Assembly: GCA_964023205.1 (NCBI GenBank)
Contig: OZ026833.1
Location: forward strand, 40,765,137-40,829,136
Origin: Lutraria lutraria
Taxonomy: Eukaryota > Mollusca > Bivalvia > Venerida > Mactridae
Direction of reading: 5' to 3'
Length of the DNA stretch: 64,000 bases
Shown here: positions 49,655-63,518 of the stretch, one piece after another
How positions within the stretch are numbered: position 1 is the first letter of the stretch
Layout: every line of letters begins with the position of its first letter
Position numbers and translations under genes: made by a program
The notes under the pieces: generated by a model
What the model was told of the DNA's origin: nothing
The model's input: the letters and a program-made list of their open reading frames with translations, nothing else
Database searches by the model: none

Positions 49655-51175
49655 AGGGGCGATCATTATATTTGGGAACTTTTACTATAACAATATGAGA
49701 ATTTATTCATCGTGTGACTCAATGCATTTGTTACATCTCTCCAGACGTGACGTAAGCCGACACCTGACAACACTCTCAACGCCGCCGTAATAGCACTACC
49801 AAGCTCTTTCCGAGACTCAAATGTATAACTGATCTTTAACATTTGGAAAGAGAAAGAAATTACAGTCAGCTAAATCTGCACTGTACGGTGGGTGTTGTAG
49901 ATGATCGATGTTTAATTATGTCGTTATGGCCCTTACAACACGGCTGAGATGTATAAGAGCATTACAATAAATATGCAAAAGATTTTTTTGTCATTTGTGT
50001 ATTGTTCATAAATGATCACTAAAGTGTTTTCCCATTGTATAATGAGGTTGCACAGAAAAAAACACTTCAAACTATTTTGTACCATAATTCTTTTCATGTG
50101 TTTAGACCCTTCTGCTCCCTTTAATTAGAAACTTTAAGCTGTTGATAGTTCTTTAAGACACTTCTATACATGTGTTTTTTTAAAGATTAATATCACCATC
50201 AAGTTAAATCGGCGATATTGAAATAACCATGGCGGCCATTTTCAAAAATATGGCGGCCATTTTGAAAAATCTAAGTGGCTAACGTGCTTTCCTGAGAGAG
50301 TTGACCTTTGAGAGTTGAACATTCGTGCCAAAGTATTTTAGTGCTTGTAATAAAGTGAAAGATTTTTCTAGTTATCGGCCCAGCTATGATTGTAGTTTTC
50401 ACCGGTACCATGTGATTAAGAACTATACCCGAGGTGTCACAGAAAATGATTGACATGTCAATATTGACTTGACATGCTTTTACAGGGAATGGAGACGAAC
50501 TATGCTTCCAAACCGAATAATGTTGCTTACTTTTCGGCTCAAAGAGTGGAACCGGGTGTCATCACATGAAATTATCTTATAAAGGAAACATTTCACCTTC
50601 TTCAGAAAAACGACTCAAAGACAATCTTTGCACAACTTTACTTGACCTGTATTTGCTGTATTAAAAGTCTATGCACCCACCTAGCACAAACCCGTCGCAT
50701 AACCATTCTTTCCGTTATTTGAAACATCTTATGCTGTACCATAACTTACACCAAACCCCTCAGCAACCTGTCGAGCAGTTATTCTCCTGTCTCGCTTAAC
50801 AAGTGACTCTACGACATGGTCGACATCATCTGTTTTAATGAAGATTTTACGTCCAGGACGGGGTCATCTGCGACAGAGACTAAATCGGTGAAACCACTTG
50901 TGGCAGCAGATTTAGAGACGGCAGATTTACCATATTTTCTGCAAATCCGTTCTGGCCTCGGTCATAGATTACCGACTTTTGCGTAGATTTTGACAACAGC
51001 TCTACAATTGTAAGCCTATCGTCTTCCATCCTAAACGAACATTATGACAAGTATATTATGATGTCATGATAACACAAATTGACTAAAGGTTTACCAATGT
51101 GTTATGTCTGATCTTTATGGATTGGCAAAGAAAACATGACGAAAGTTCTCTAATACATGTATATTGATCACCCCT
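49655..51175 (-). mobile_element. Second copy of the dead mariner
   Basis: This duplicates 36265-37816 and has further small deletions, including about 20 bases of the helix-turn-helix region near 50878. The 61-codon minus frame 50456-50271 retains a mariner-like H-M-V-P-V-K-T-T segment between the catalytic residues. Confidence 0.75.
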
Positions 51176-51377
51176 TATATATTTCTTAATCTCTCTCATT
51201 ACATTGCATATTGATGTTGTTCACACTTGGTCAAAGCATATATTATTCCTTTTTATATTATACAGTATGTGCATTTTTATAGATCAGTTTTGTTATAGAT
51301 GTTTTGTACATTGACTTATTGTTTCGTACGAATAAATGCAACTAACCAAAGCATATATTGTTCTGTTATTTTGCGTG

Positions 51378-51545
51378 GGGGCCTCCGTGGACGAGTGGTT
51401 ATTGTTTCAGACAAGGTATAGGTCTATCTGGCCCCTCACTGCGATGGACTGAAGTCGCAACCTGAACTAAATTCCACATGTGATGAAGCTGTCTAGCTAG
51501 CTTCTGGTAATTCTGTGATTTTACCGGACTGAAAGTATAGGTTAT
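51378..51545 (+). repeat. Probable tRNA-headed SINE, second copy
   Basis: This is the duplicate of 38018-38200 with the same A-box-like tggacgagtgg. Confidence 0.5.
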
Positions 51546-51938
51546 TCAATCGTTAAAGCTGGAACTGTTGCCAAATGACACTGGCTGTTGCTATGACGTT
51601 ATACCTAAATGTTTTGCAACGATTATTGTGCTGAGACGTAAATATATGAGATTAACTCTGACTGTTAGTTTCTTTATCAACCGATTAGGTTTTTCTTCAT
51701 TGAAGCTTTTTGTAGACAAGTCAAAGAAAAGCAACAAGAAGAATTTAGTCATTAAAAAATACAATAATTTTCCATTTTAAGTTAATCAGGATCCACCCTA
51801 AATGTACTATAACACAGATTTAATGCTAATTGTATTTTATTATTTTTTCTGCTCGTTTTAAAACGATATTTCACAAAAACAGAAGGCAAAGTCCATGGTT
51901 GAATAAAGCTGAGTTTTCCAAATTGCATCAAGTAAACT

Positions 51939-54900
51939 TTAACTAAGATAATCTATCCAGGATAAGAATTCCGATACTCTTATGTAGACATTGAGTCCTA
52001 GAAAGCAGTCAATGCTTCCATATGACAGAATGCCCATTTGGTAAGGGTTATCATAAGCATCGAAACACACCAAGGGTGATCCACCATCTCCCTGTCGAAT
52101 ACAAACATTAATTAGTACAAGAAACACCACACACATATTCTGTAGACTAAAGAACAGCCTTTTTGAAGTGTTCATGGTTTATGTCATTTATGACATCTTA
52201 CTCAGATACACATTTAGATTAAAATGAAATGTTTAGAAGTACATCGTGGTTTAATTTAACATGGTTACGTAAACCATGGACAGAAAAAACAACATTATAC
52301 ATTTAAGACAATGAAGCAAACACAGTATATGTTACTAAGCGCCGAAATGTAGGTTTGAATTAAGACTTAAGATCAGGTCCAATATATTCGTATTTCCGCT
52401 GAACGATATTCTTTACGTTTCGTTGAATTCATTTAAGATCTACTTCCTAACTCTCACATTTAGTAATGTCTAAAAGTTATTAATAAGCAATCCTGATTTA
52501 AAGAACAGAGAAGATCCATGTTTCAGATATGAACTGTTCATCATCCAGTTAGTTAAAAACATACAATTCTAAGGATAACATGTATATTGAATCCAAATAA
52601 TTAAACAATTCACTAAACATAGACAATTATTACAAGGTCAATTGGATGGTAAATAGAGTGACCAATGCATAAGTATAAGGAATTTAAAGCTATTCTTTCT
52701 TATTCTACTTCACTGTTTATAAGTGGTTTCAATATATTGAATATAATTTCAATCATTTGTGTTAGAATTACTATTTCCTTTGTAATTCACACCAAACAGT
52801 TTTATTACATAAAGACTAAGTATTCAGATCTTGTAAATACAGTACAGAAAATGTCAAACTTTTAGCATTGCATATAATACTAGTAATTGTTTTTAAGTTA
52901 GCAAATATAAATAATTGAAAAAAATACAATCTAATTTAATTCTACATCTAATTACCCAGGGGATGACAGGCAATCATCTATTTATTCATTTAAAAGACAA
53001 ATACCAATCACATGATAGTATCGTAATTATGAATCTGATTTCATGTATAAAGGTGGATTCCGCCTTGGGGATAATACACGTACAGTTGAATCATTAATGT
53101 AATAGAGCCAACAGCATTGATTACAGAGATGTTTTATTCTAATAGTTCAAGTTTTAATTACGTTTTCCTGTAAGAGGCCAAACCTTATTTGACAGAGGCT
53201 TTAAATGCTCATTTCCAACGTCGTAAATAATATACTTGGGAATTCCAGGCGGCCAATTTTCATTTCTAAGCAGTCAACTCGGCCTCTGGTCGCCTCTTAT
53301 TGGACAAATTGTATTCATCGGCAAATCGCGTATAATTAGCCCACCCAAAAGAAATACCTTAATTGTATCTATAAATAAGAAAAAAACTTACATAACAAGA
53401 TCCTTTATCATAGTCCTGGGTACACATGAAGCGTTTGTTAAAGACTCCGTATTCACTGATATTTTCTTCAACATATCGCTTACAATATGTCCGCGATGCA
53501 ATTTTTGCTTCCACTTCTCGTAACCTCTTTGCCATTTTACCTTTGTCTGAAATTCAGAATTAAATGCACTTTACAGACAAAAATAAATTAAGCAGGTGTA
53601 CATACAAAATTACTATTTATAAGAAACAATTATGTGAAATGCAAAATAAGTGGCATCATCAAACATTGAATACTAGTATACGAAATGAACATTAGCACAT
53701 TTGAATAGCATGTTTTCAATGTTAATTTTTACACAGCATTCTTCAAAGACGATAGTCAATGAGACTGTAATTCACGTGATATTGAACCACATACATAACT
53801 ATACGGACGCAGCTACGAAAGAACCTTTGTTGAGTGTCCATATGTTCTTTTGTACCAAACAAGATTCTTTAAAAGCAACAAGATCTTTAAAGTACCCAAC
53901 AAGTATCCTCTAGTGTGCCCAGGATACTAAATTCATAAACGTTGCATAAACTTGCACAATAACGATAAGTAAACAAAATATAAAATATATGAGAATAGTT
54001 ACTTCATTAAATGAATTCTTTGTATTCCTGTAAATAACGTGAACATAAATTTCTTTGTTAAAAAGCCATACAGATTTCTAACCTCGTTATATGGACAACA
54101 ATATCAACCAAAATTTTGACTGTTTCATATATAAATAAATATATAAGCTATTCAACGTGGTATTTTCGTTTACAAACAAAATATTTCTCCGCCTCTGTGA
54201 TCGAGTGGTTAATGTTGCTGACTGACATTAAATTACTGTAACCTCTCACTAATTGAGGGTCTTGGGTTCGAGCCCCGCTACCGACCATGTCTCCTTATGT
54301 GAGAAGGTAGGCAGTTGCTTACGGATGATGGGAGTCTAGAACTGATTCTTCCAAGGAATGATGGTTAAGTGAATAAATAGGGGCGTAATACTCGATATAA
54401 ACAACAACAAAAATATTTCAGATGTATTATCACCCGCCGACGAGCTATCAAACGTTATCATACTGAGTGCTTATCTAATTTTTTGAGTCATGAAAATGAT
54501 TTATCTATAACTAAGTAAATCAATTATAAGCAGTGTTTTCACATATTGAGCAGTGAACACTGGTGTTCGATCAACTAGTCACATTGTGTCTGAGGAAAAG
54601 TCTGATTACCGAGAACAATACAGCAATAACTTTTAATCCATGCTAATTTTATTACTCATATTCTTGTTACAAAAGGCTTGCTTGTTTACTTCACATCATA
54701 AGTATATATAAAAAACATGATACCCTCATCGTTATTCAGTATTTAATTCATTGTTGTGGAAGATTCAGTTATCGTCTAGAAATTTGCCAATACTAACATT
54801 ATAAAACACGCCAAAGAAATAACCACCCGAATAAGATGTCATCTAAAACAAACGTTTCAGTGGGGTTAACGCCGTTTTTCAATGCTATTTCATTACAAAC

Positions 54901-55683
54901 GGCGGCCAAATCACCTTACCATTTCCTTACCAGTAGTTGTTAACTATTCCACAAGGAGCCGGCAACTTCTTAAAACAATGGACGAAAATCGACATTTGAA
55001 AACAAATCACATAAGAAAGAAGGTATATTATTAAAGGGATTATATTATCGAATTGTTTGTTAGAGGTGAAAATACATGAAGTTACAATACCTGAGGTGTA
55101 AGATAAGTCATACTTCAGAAATCAAGAATCCAAAGTCTGAATACTGTCTACTCACTATTTATCGTTCCGTATCCAGCCACAACACACTTATTAATATCCG
55201 TCAATGCATCGTCCTTACAGGGGGCTATATAAAAAATGTTTAACAATTTTGTTTTTAAACAATCATACTAGAATAAGTAATACGTTTGGTGAGCTGAAAT
55301 ATATTTCACCAGAATTACACTAGATCATTTAGTTGACAGCCAAATTGTTACAAAAATGGGTTCATTTGGATGACGGTAACATTTGGATGTACAGCAAAAC
55401 AAGCTAAATCTCATAGAGAACTTAATTGTAAAATCAAGAAAAAATACAGAAAAGACGTCGGGGGGTAATTGAAGAAGTTGTCGATCTATAAAATCATGGA
55501 GAGCGTATTGCAGTAAGAAGTACGGCTCGTAAGTCAATGGGAGAATGATTTGTCAATATAGAAGGCTACTGGGCCATACATACATGCCAAGTTTATTGAG
55601 TAAAAGGACGGGTTAAATACCAAACGCATCTTCAACTTTAAAACTGCAATGTCCCAATTTGGTCCGTCTTCGTAATATCGGTG
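51939..55683 (-). pseudogene. F: 5'-truncated serine protease homologue, exons 5-8
   Basis: The minus-strand exons are 55683-55584, 55224-55156, 53546-53392 and 52091-51939. All are open with intact splice sites. Exon 7 (155 nt) is complete and shows what E lost: R-L-R-E-V-E-A-K-I-A-S-R followed by the Cys168 equivalent. Ser195 is Gly (G-D-G-G-S-P), and the exon 6 start reads Pro-Cys where the other copies have Pro-Trp. Exons 1-4 are missing because the duplicated block ends at about 55735. It is a fragment with no promoter or secretion signal of its own. Confidence 0.8.
54188..54413 (+). repeat. tRNA-derived SINE in intron 6 of F
   Basis: The head has an A box (tgatcgagtggt) and a near-consensus B box (gggttcgagcccc) about 55 bases on. 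A body and an acaacaacaaaaa tail follow. It is the best preserved SINE in the window. Confidence 0.75.
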
Positions 55684-55734
55684 CTAAATAAAAAAAAATA
55701 TTTGTGTGTCACTTTATTATCAAACTAAATGTAG

Positions 55735-55969
55735 GCAAAATTGAAAGTCACTTTCAAACTTTAGTAAGAGACAAGCGTGAATTTCAGTGACTATAAAGTG
55801 TAAGTAGAATGCAATTAAAAGGACAAAATATCTTGATGCGAATTGCAAATATTAACCATTTATTATCCATGAAAATATAATACATCGTATGATAAACAAA
55901 CTTAAGTATTAAATAGAAAGTTATTGCCATTTTGAAAAAAAAATTACCAAGACATGTTATGACCATGGA
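55735..55969 (+). promoter_or_regulatory. Start of the C-type flank before gene D
   Basis: This segment matches 19200-19395 and 28370-28555. It marks the start of the duplicated C block, and a LINE insertion follows it directly. Confidence 0.5.
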
Positions 55970-57355
55970 CAGGAAACATCGCCCCTTCGTTATGGCAAAA
56001 CAACTCTACCAGAATCGTTTACATACACTCATCGTTGACAAGTATCCATTCAATTTGACGGACGTGAAGCAGTAATTGCGCGGTACCTATTTGTCCATAG
56101 CCAACGCCTTGACTGACAATTCTGGTTTAAACCCCTGTATTATGGCAAACATCTACTAGTATATCACATGTGTTTACCGCGTGCACTGTTTGTTTGTGAT
56201 TTATGGAACAATTTCTCACGTTCTGATATAGTGAAACTCGAAGTTGCGCACCAAACGTGTTTAAAGCATATGCAAGACCTGTCTCACTCGACGCGCTATG
56301 ATATGGTTAAAGGTCTACTAGGCTTCACGTCCATTGAAGCGTATATAGACCAGCAGAAACTCTTGTTTCTCGGTACTCTGTGTTTGCTTGGTCCCGAGGT
56401 TCTTGTAAATAAACTGTTCAACCTACGATTAAGTCAGTTCCAGAACGCTGTGATCAGTCGATTATGAGGTTTCTTACCAGATCGATGTTGTGCGTAATCT
56501 CCGTACATGTGGTTTATATACGTGTCTTGAGGATTACTCGCGGTCAGGACTTTTTCCTGCGAAAAAAATGTGGAAGAGACTCGTCAAACAAAGTATATTT
56601 GTGTTCGAAGAAAAGGCGTGGACCGATCGAATGCGTGGTAAGGCTGACTTTTTTACATATAACTACGTCCATTCTGTTCTGACAACATCAAACTTATGGC
56701 GCGTGTCTTCAGAAAGACCCGACAGTGTCATATTAATGAAATTTCTAGCTCGTCTTCTGTGTAAAGCTCCTCTACCTGAACCACTGAACTGTGAACGATG
56801 CAAACAGCCATATGCTGATGAAATCCTACATAAATTGTTTGAATGTAAAGGCAATAATTGTCTTGAAAAGCTGACCTCATTTATTCAATGTGTTACATTT
56901 ATGTGTAGCAACCGAGCAGGAGAGCTGCTAAAGAAAAGCAACAGACAAACGTTAGTATTCTATCTCCTTGGTGGCGTTGACAAGCAATTTCAAAACGTAA
57001 TAATCTCTGAAGAATATCCCGGTTATCTACTGAACTGTGATCTATTCTTGAAATCACTATTCTGAATAAGTGTTATTATAAATGAACTGTAACTTTTTTT
57101 TTCATGTCTTCATCTGCTTGTATGCGCATAAGGGTGGTCATATGTACGTGTGTGTGAGGTTGTTCACGTGCATACGTGAGTGAGGGTGTTCATAAGTATG
57201 ATGGAGTCCAAATGCGTCAGTGTGTGAGTGTGCTTTGATTGAATGAATTGTGTATTGTTTGTACTATTATTTATAATACTTGTTTTTCTTATCATAATTA
57301 TTATTATGTCTTGTAAATCTTCATAACTGGAGGCAATAAATAAATATAAATAATG
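55970..57355 (+). mobile_element. 5'-truncated LINE, C-terminal half
   Basis: Frames 56168-56467 and 56490-57065 encode the region after the reverse transcriptase core of a non-LTR retrotransposon. Visible pieces are L-W-N-N-F-S-R-S-D, a F-T-S-I-E-A-Y-I-D-Q-Q-K-L-L-F-L-G segment and a C-terminal C-x2-C...C segment near 56795-56835. A TGA at 56465-56467 and a frame change separate the two parts. The 3' end is an aataaataaatataaata tail. It differs from the LINE at 16745. It is inactive and truncated. Confidence 0.75.
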
Positions 57356-58178
57356 ATACACCGGAAATCTAGATTAGCTCTGTCCTGGAGGTCACTTGTT
57401 TAGATATGGAACAACTTGAAATAATTTTTGGCCCAAACCGCAAAACATACGCTAAAATATCTATGTAACATTGTCAAGTGTTCCATTACCGTGATTCTTC
57501 AAATAATGATTCTATGATCAAAATTGATCACGCTACGTGATCACTTGTTATACAATGAAAGCCTGTTAAACTCGTTTGGGCATAGACAAGAACTTAGATA
57601 ACTAGTGCGTTGCATCTACTTGTGGTTGTAGCGATTGTTCATATGTTCATGACGCCCATTTGCGACAAAGTTGGACCTCACTTGTGGGGTACATACTACA
57701 TATTAGGTTATATAAGGAAACATTTACAACTCTTCCTGACTAGAAGCGCATGCTTTAAAGCTTAGATATTTAATGCTTGATATTGGAAAATATTTCTCTT
57801 ATAATATTGATAAAACTTTTCTCCTGTTTCAAAATGGATATTGCCGCAGGGTCATTTTTACTAAGGTGCGAAGTACTCTGGTTGTTCAGGTGTAAAAAAT
57901 ATAGGGTCTTCATTACTCACTTGTTTATTCTTTCCCATTTAAATATTGTTGTTTTTCCAAAATGGCTTAGGCCAGTGGAAGACTAGTATGATATCCAACA
58001 ACCTCAAGTTTGAGTGGCTGTTGTGAAGTGATTACCTTGTGTCGCGCTGTCATATTTAAGTCACATGTGAGACTCGCGATACAAATGAATTGATTGGTAC
58101 TTCGGCAGCAAAGGGAATGTATTAGTTTTGTTTATCCTTATGGACAATTTGTCTCGGTTTACTAATTATTAATACATA

Positions 58179-58397
58179 ATGCAATATAATCATGTACAGC
58201 AAGACATATCTATCATTGGTATTAATTCGCTACCATCAGTATTTCCTATCGGAATTGATAATTTTGTTGGCAACGAAGTTCAACAAGCCATGAAGAAAAC
58301 GCTGAAGGCCGATTATGATGAATTTTATTTGAACGACAATGATATGACAGCAGAAGCCGACTGGCCAAGTTACGTAGCGGATGTAAATTGTGAGTAG
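58179..58397 (+). CDS. Doubtful 72-codon open frame upstream of gene D
   Basis: This is the counterpart of 29644-29862, with the same length and position relative to the gene and the same terminal gtgagt donor. About a dozen residues differ and nearly all base changes are replacement changes. There is no recognised domain. Confidence 0.2.
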   Translation: MQYNHVQQDISIIGINSLPSVFPIGIDNFVGNEVQQAMKKTLKADYDEFYLNDNDMTAEADWPSYVADVNCE

Positions 58398-58430
58398 TCA
58401 CTGGTAAACTTGTAAATAAAGAGCTTCATC

Positions 58431-61400
58431 ATGAAGATTGTACTGGGATTTCTCATCTGTCTTGTATATGGTAAGAATACTAAACGTATAATTGAAAAAT
58501 AAATTGGTTCAGATCATTGTTTGTATGCTTGTTTAATTAATTTTGCAAACTACAAGTGATACATCTTGCACATTATCGTGATCTGCAATCGCGTAGTTTA
58601 TCAATGGTTTCCTGTTAACACTGAACCTTAACACGATGATCTAATTTACTTATTTTCAACGTTTTTGAACAGGGTTGCTTGTATTACTCAGTATCTTTCA
58701 AGTTTTCCTCTCTATGTCACCAGAAGGATCTCAATGGAAACAAGCGCTGGTGCTTTTTGTGTTATCCCTGGTGTTGGAAGCATGTCATGGTTTAATTTTG
58801 TCTTTCTTAATATTGATGTTATTTTAATTTATATGTTACATGTTTATCTATATATTATAAACCATGCTTCCTATGCCGAAATAAACATATCTATTTATCC
58901 AAATTAATTCTATAGTGTGCAAACTACAAGTGAGACATAAATCGTTTGCCTTGTAAAGTGTAGGTAATTGACAAGTAAAAACTAACAATTATTGTTCTGT
59001 ATGATAAAATACCACATATCACATTTACGTATGTACAATCTTACTAATGATTTTATTAGCTTGTCAATTGAATGAAACAAATATTATACATTTTTTAATC
59101 ATAACTATCCAGACCACGATTCAATGTAGACACCGGGTTGTAACAGAACTTGAATAAAATGATAAATATTTTATATGCCAATTAAAGGGTTTAGTGCCAA
59201 TCATAATTTCTTTCTAATAGATCATATAAGACTATAAAACTATTCATCTTCCCGTTAGTTCTTCAAAATGTCAACTGCACGAGCATGTATACAAACATAT
59301 TTGATGACACTAAATATAGATAGGGTGTTTGAATAATATACCTTTATTAAAGTTACTATCAAAATGTATGAAAATAATGAAAACAAATCCTTTTATTCTG
59401 AATGGGGTTTCTTAAATGACTTTTTTTTGCAAAAATACTGAACTTTATTCGATGGCACAGGATGTTGGAGTAAAATCGTTTTGGATCGAAACAATGCTGT
59501 ACACATTTCTGAAGAAAAAATCACCAAAATTGTAGAACTCCATCAATCTGGAAAATATGCAGTGTATCCCAAGAAAGCAGAGGCTGTAGAACGTATAGTG
59601 GGCGGAAGGTAGGTAGCTGTTCATAAAAAGGTGTTATTAGTTCTTGTTGTATGCCTTTTGTATTTAAAATATACCACAAACAACATTTGCGCTAAACTGA
59701 GATTTATTAACACCGACCTAACGTAATTCAAATGACCTAAGTGTAATGTCTTTTTTTTTATCTATTTATTTATTTCGTTCGTTCGTTCGTACAGCCCTGT
59801 ATCGATAGAATGATAGTCAATGCAAACTATCTGATGCTAATGATAACGCTTATTGAATGATTTTGCAATATACAAGTAGTATATTTTTTAATTGAACTTG
59901 TCAACAGAACTTTTTGTAATTTTTCTTTAAAGACCAGCGCCTCTTGATGAATATCCATGGATCGTTTCAATATACGGCAAATATTTCTGCGGTGGTTCCA
60001 TAGTGAATCCAAGGACCATATTAACAGCAGCCAGCTGCGTTAATGACACAAAGTAAATATGCATTTTATTTATTGCTACATGCTCCTATTTTCGGTTCCT
60101 GTGCTTTGGGATATATATGATAAAACGCGGTATCACTTAAGCGGACTCCATCCTTAGGATAAAATACAAACATTCATGGTGATAAGAGTTGTATTTAACC
60201 ATAGTGAGACTACAAGGGACATTTGATCCATTAATTAATGCATCAGTAATTCATATAACACATTTATACAATCTTACTTCAATCAACGATTTAAACTATG
60301 TCTAAATGCCATTTTGTTGATTGGATGTTTGCTCGTTTATTGAAATGAGTGATTCTAAGACGGTGAATTTACTGAAGTATCTTACAGTTGTAAAATCAAT
60401 TGTATTTTCTTTACATACGGAAAACCGTAGTTACCAACTAAAAGACATGGTCTGTTTTGCAAAAATCAGCCTTTTCGAATGCAGATCTATAGTTGGAAAA
60501 CCCTTCAAAGAATTAGGTGATTTTCGACCGTTGTCCGGAAACAGATACTGTTTTCACATGTATAATGATACTGTTCCTGGTTGTCCGATCATTAGTCAGA
60601 CAGAAAATATAGAACTGTGTGATGATCATTCTGTTATATGTCAATACATGGTGTAAGGATAACTTATCTCGTTCTTTCGATACTCAGACAAATTAGAAAA
60701 TGTAGCATGTAACTTTTAGTATTAAATCCCATCTAGATCTACTAGTAATGTAATACTAATTGTTTGATGTTTTTATATTCGTAATGTAGTCCAAACATCA
60801 TCAGAATAAGAGCTGGGGATCGCGATACGCGTAAGAGGGATTACTCTGAACAGAGACGTTCCGTGGCAAAAATTATACTGGTAAGCTATATCCTTTTATG
60901 TACATTGATACACCTACATCTGAATTAGTCTGTAACTTTTTACCTTGATTTACTTATACAATGTATCAGATTTATCCTGCAGAAATAATATCACCAGTCA
61001 AAATACAGGAAATATGCTTTCCATAATTAAAAAAGACTAACCGTCGTAAGTTTAAACTTGATAACAAGAGATCCGTAGAACGAACGCTCTCATGCTGAGC
61101 TAAACAAAAGAGCTGTGATGATTGGCCAAATATATAACAAACAAAATTAGTTCCACTGTACCCTTGTTTGTACCCTTTGTATGTACCCAACATAATAAAA
61201 CCTCTGCCGACATGTGCACCATGAGTGATCTTTTCAAAATGGCGGTGATCATAATTATGATATTAGAATTAAGTAACATGTATCATTCATACATACCTCA
61301 AGGGTTATTTGATCAGATTCAATTTCATATTATGATACAATGATAATATCACATGTTATAATAAATGGGAATTTTAATGAGCAAACTACTTTTAGTGATA

Positions 61401-63518
61401 AGATTATTCAAGTTTAAGTTCAGAAAAGCAAATGTCAAAGAAAGGTCGAGGAGTATGGTTTGTGCTGCGGGTAACGCTGTTGAACACGCCAATGACATGT
61501 TTTTCAAGAAAGATTTAATTAATAGCTTCCGGTCCCTTACGAATGTGGTGACAATGCAATGCCAATACTAAGCATTGATCTAGATTTCTACAGGTTGCTT
61601 TGATATCAAGATATGTCTTTTGATTTTTTCAGCACCCGAAATTCAACGAACACTACAATTTTGATATAGCTATTCTGAAGTTGGAAACACCTTTGGTATA
61701 TAACAAGTTCATACAACCGATCGACATGGCAAGTGGGTAGCTTTTGTCAGAACAATATCATGATCAGTTTTGAAGTAATAGATGTGTGCACTTTGTCTGC
61801 AACAGTTACATATTGATTATTGTTTTATTAATGACTATCAAGACGTTCACACAATGTCGATGCGCCGTTTGTAGGAAAGAAAGTTCCCTTTGTAACGTAT
61901 CTCATTTATACAATATTTGAACTATGACCTTTATGAATATTTAGTTTTGGAAGAGTTATTCGGTCTGTTAACTAACTATGAAATTTAGTTTTTGTTTTCC
62001 TGGTGGTAAGTGTGATGTTGGGCCCATCTAACTAGCTAAATCCCCTAGTAGCTTTGCTGCAGGACATTATAGGTGGGGAAATAGTATTTTGTCCTCCATT
62101 TTTTGTATAAGTTAAGGGTAGGGGATTTGAGGGATGGTGTATTTTGGGGAAGGCGGGGTGTTTTTTATGATTCTATTTTAATGAATGTTTTTAATGTTCA
62201 GTGTGTGTTGTTTACAAGCATCTTTATTTATTAGTGGTTAAGTTTACTGACTGAATTCAAATTTCTGAGTCTATGGCTAAGCTAAAGATAATGGCTGGGC
62301 CTACGTTCCGTTCGTGTTAAGCAGATATCGTGTAAGTTATCACTCATAGCTAACTTGTTAATCCTGTTTACCATATAACTTAAAGAAAACATTTCTCATA
62401 CCTTCTCCTTTTCATCTTCCAGCCGTTAAGCACTATATTGTTTAGAACAGGCGTTTAACCATATTCTTTGGATTGTGACTGACTTGAAAGTCGGCTAGAA
62501 ATTGTTTCTTTTAAAACATTATGTTATGCCAGTGGCGGTCTTTGATTAACACTTTCTTCCTGATATATTTATTTTCTTACTATGCAATATTTATCAAAAA
62601 CATGTACATATATGAATGTTTCTTATCTTACTTGCATAATCATGCCTACATCATTTATTTAAGCCCCCTGGAAAGACGCGGTTGTGACAGAGTTGAATAA
62701 CTGTGTAATGGTTGGTTACGGTACAATAATCAGTGAGTATTTCTAATTTATTTCAAACTAACACATCTAGGTATACTAGGAGAATATACATAAATCAATG
62801 TGTACGTATCTTTTGTTAAACGATTTATATTTTGTTATTATTAAGATATCATCAGAAAATTCCGTGTCCAAAGCAATGCATCTCTGAACCTCATAAGAAT
62901 ACAGTGAGGACAAGTATATAAGTATAGACCTCTTTGTAATTCTTCCATGCGCATATAATATTGTAATATATGTAATTGCATTAGCATTATGTATTATCAG
63001 AGTTTGTTCAAGTTATGTAACGTGTATAATAATGGATACGAATGGGTATACATACGTGTGTATTCAGTATTTCCGAGTACAAACTATAACTACTGATCTG
63101 CAGAATTGATATAATATCCTTTTTATTGGCATATTCTGTGTGCATATGTGTTAAGTATTGAATGTGTATTGTGTATAATTGTGTGCAGTTTTTTATTGTG
63201 TATGACATTGTATCGTGTATGATTATGTATTTTGTAAAATTACGTGTTGTGTATACACGCGTTTTAACGTAATTGTGTTTTGTGTATCATTTTGTATTGT
63301 GCATTATTGTGTATAATGATGCATTTGTGTGGATTGTGTATAAATGTGTATATCATTGTATTCTAGATCCTGGATTTAAACAACCATGGTTCTTACATGA
63401 AGCAGAATCAAAAATAGCAAGTCGAGGCTTTTGTAAAAACATCACGGAAGATTTCTTTGATGAAATTTTCACCCAGAACCAGTTATGTTCAGTAGATTTT
63501 GAGGCTGGTGGATGCGAC
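58431..63518 (+). CDS. Gene D: serine protease homologue, exons 1-7 (last exon outside window)
   Basis: The exons are 58431-58470, 59461-59608, 59933-60052, 60790-60880, 61633-61732, 62664-62732 and 63367-63518, all in frame with GT-AG introns. It is a close duplicate of C: exons and introns align almost throughout. The signal peptide, propeptide Cys, Arg|Ile-Val-Gly-Gly activation site, T-A-A-S-C (His57 to Ser) and F-D-I-A-I-L (Asp102) are as in C. Differences in the propeptide include His for Leu and Tyr for Ser. The window ends about 15 bases before the expected exon 8 acceptor, so the Ser195 position cannot be read. Confidence 0.88.

Larger units (their letters stand above)
49552..55734 (+). 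repeat. Segmental duplicate of 36160-41330
   Basis: The block repeats the mariner, the SINE, exons 8 to 5 of the E-type gene and the sequence between, in the same order and orientation. It starts near acattgtcaatgtaag and stops at about 55735, shortly before exon 5 of F would lead to exon 4. There it joins a C-type 5' flank. Confidence 0.8.

Noticed and set aside
60321..60656. 111-codon open frame in intron 3 of D, with a shorter match in C (32052-32249)
   Set aside because: It is shared only because C and D are recent duplicates. Differences are mostly replacement changes, and A is decayed there. A cassette exon is not excluded but nothing supports it.
61365..61571. 68-codon open frame in intron 4 of D and C (32996-33202)
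   Set aside because: It lies inside a well-defined intron, has no counterpart in A, and is explained by recent duplication.
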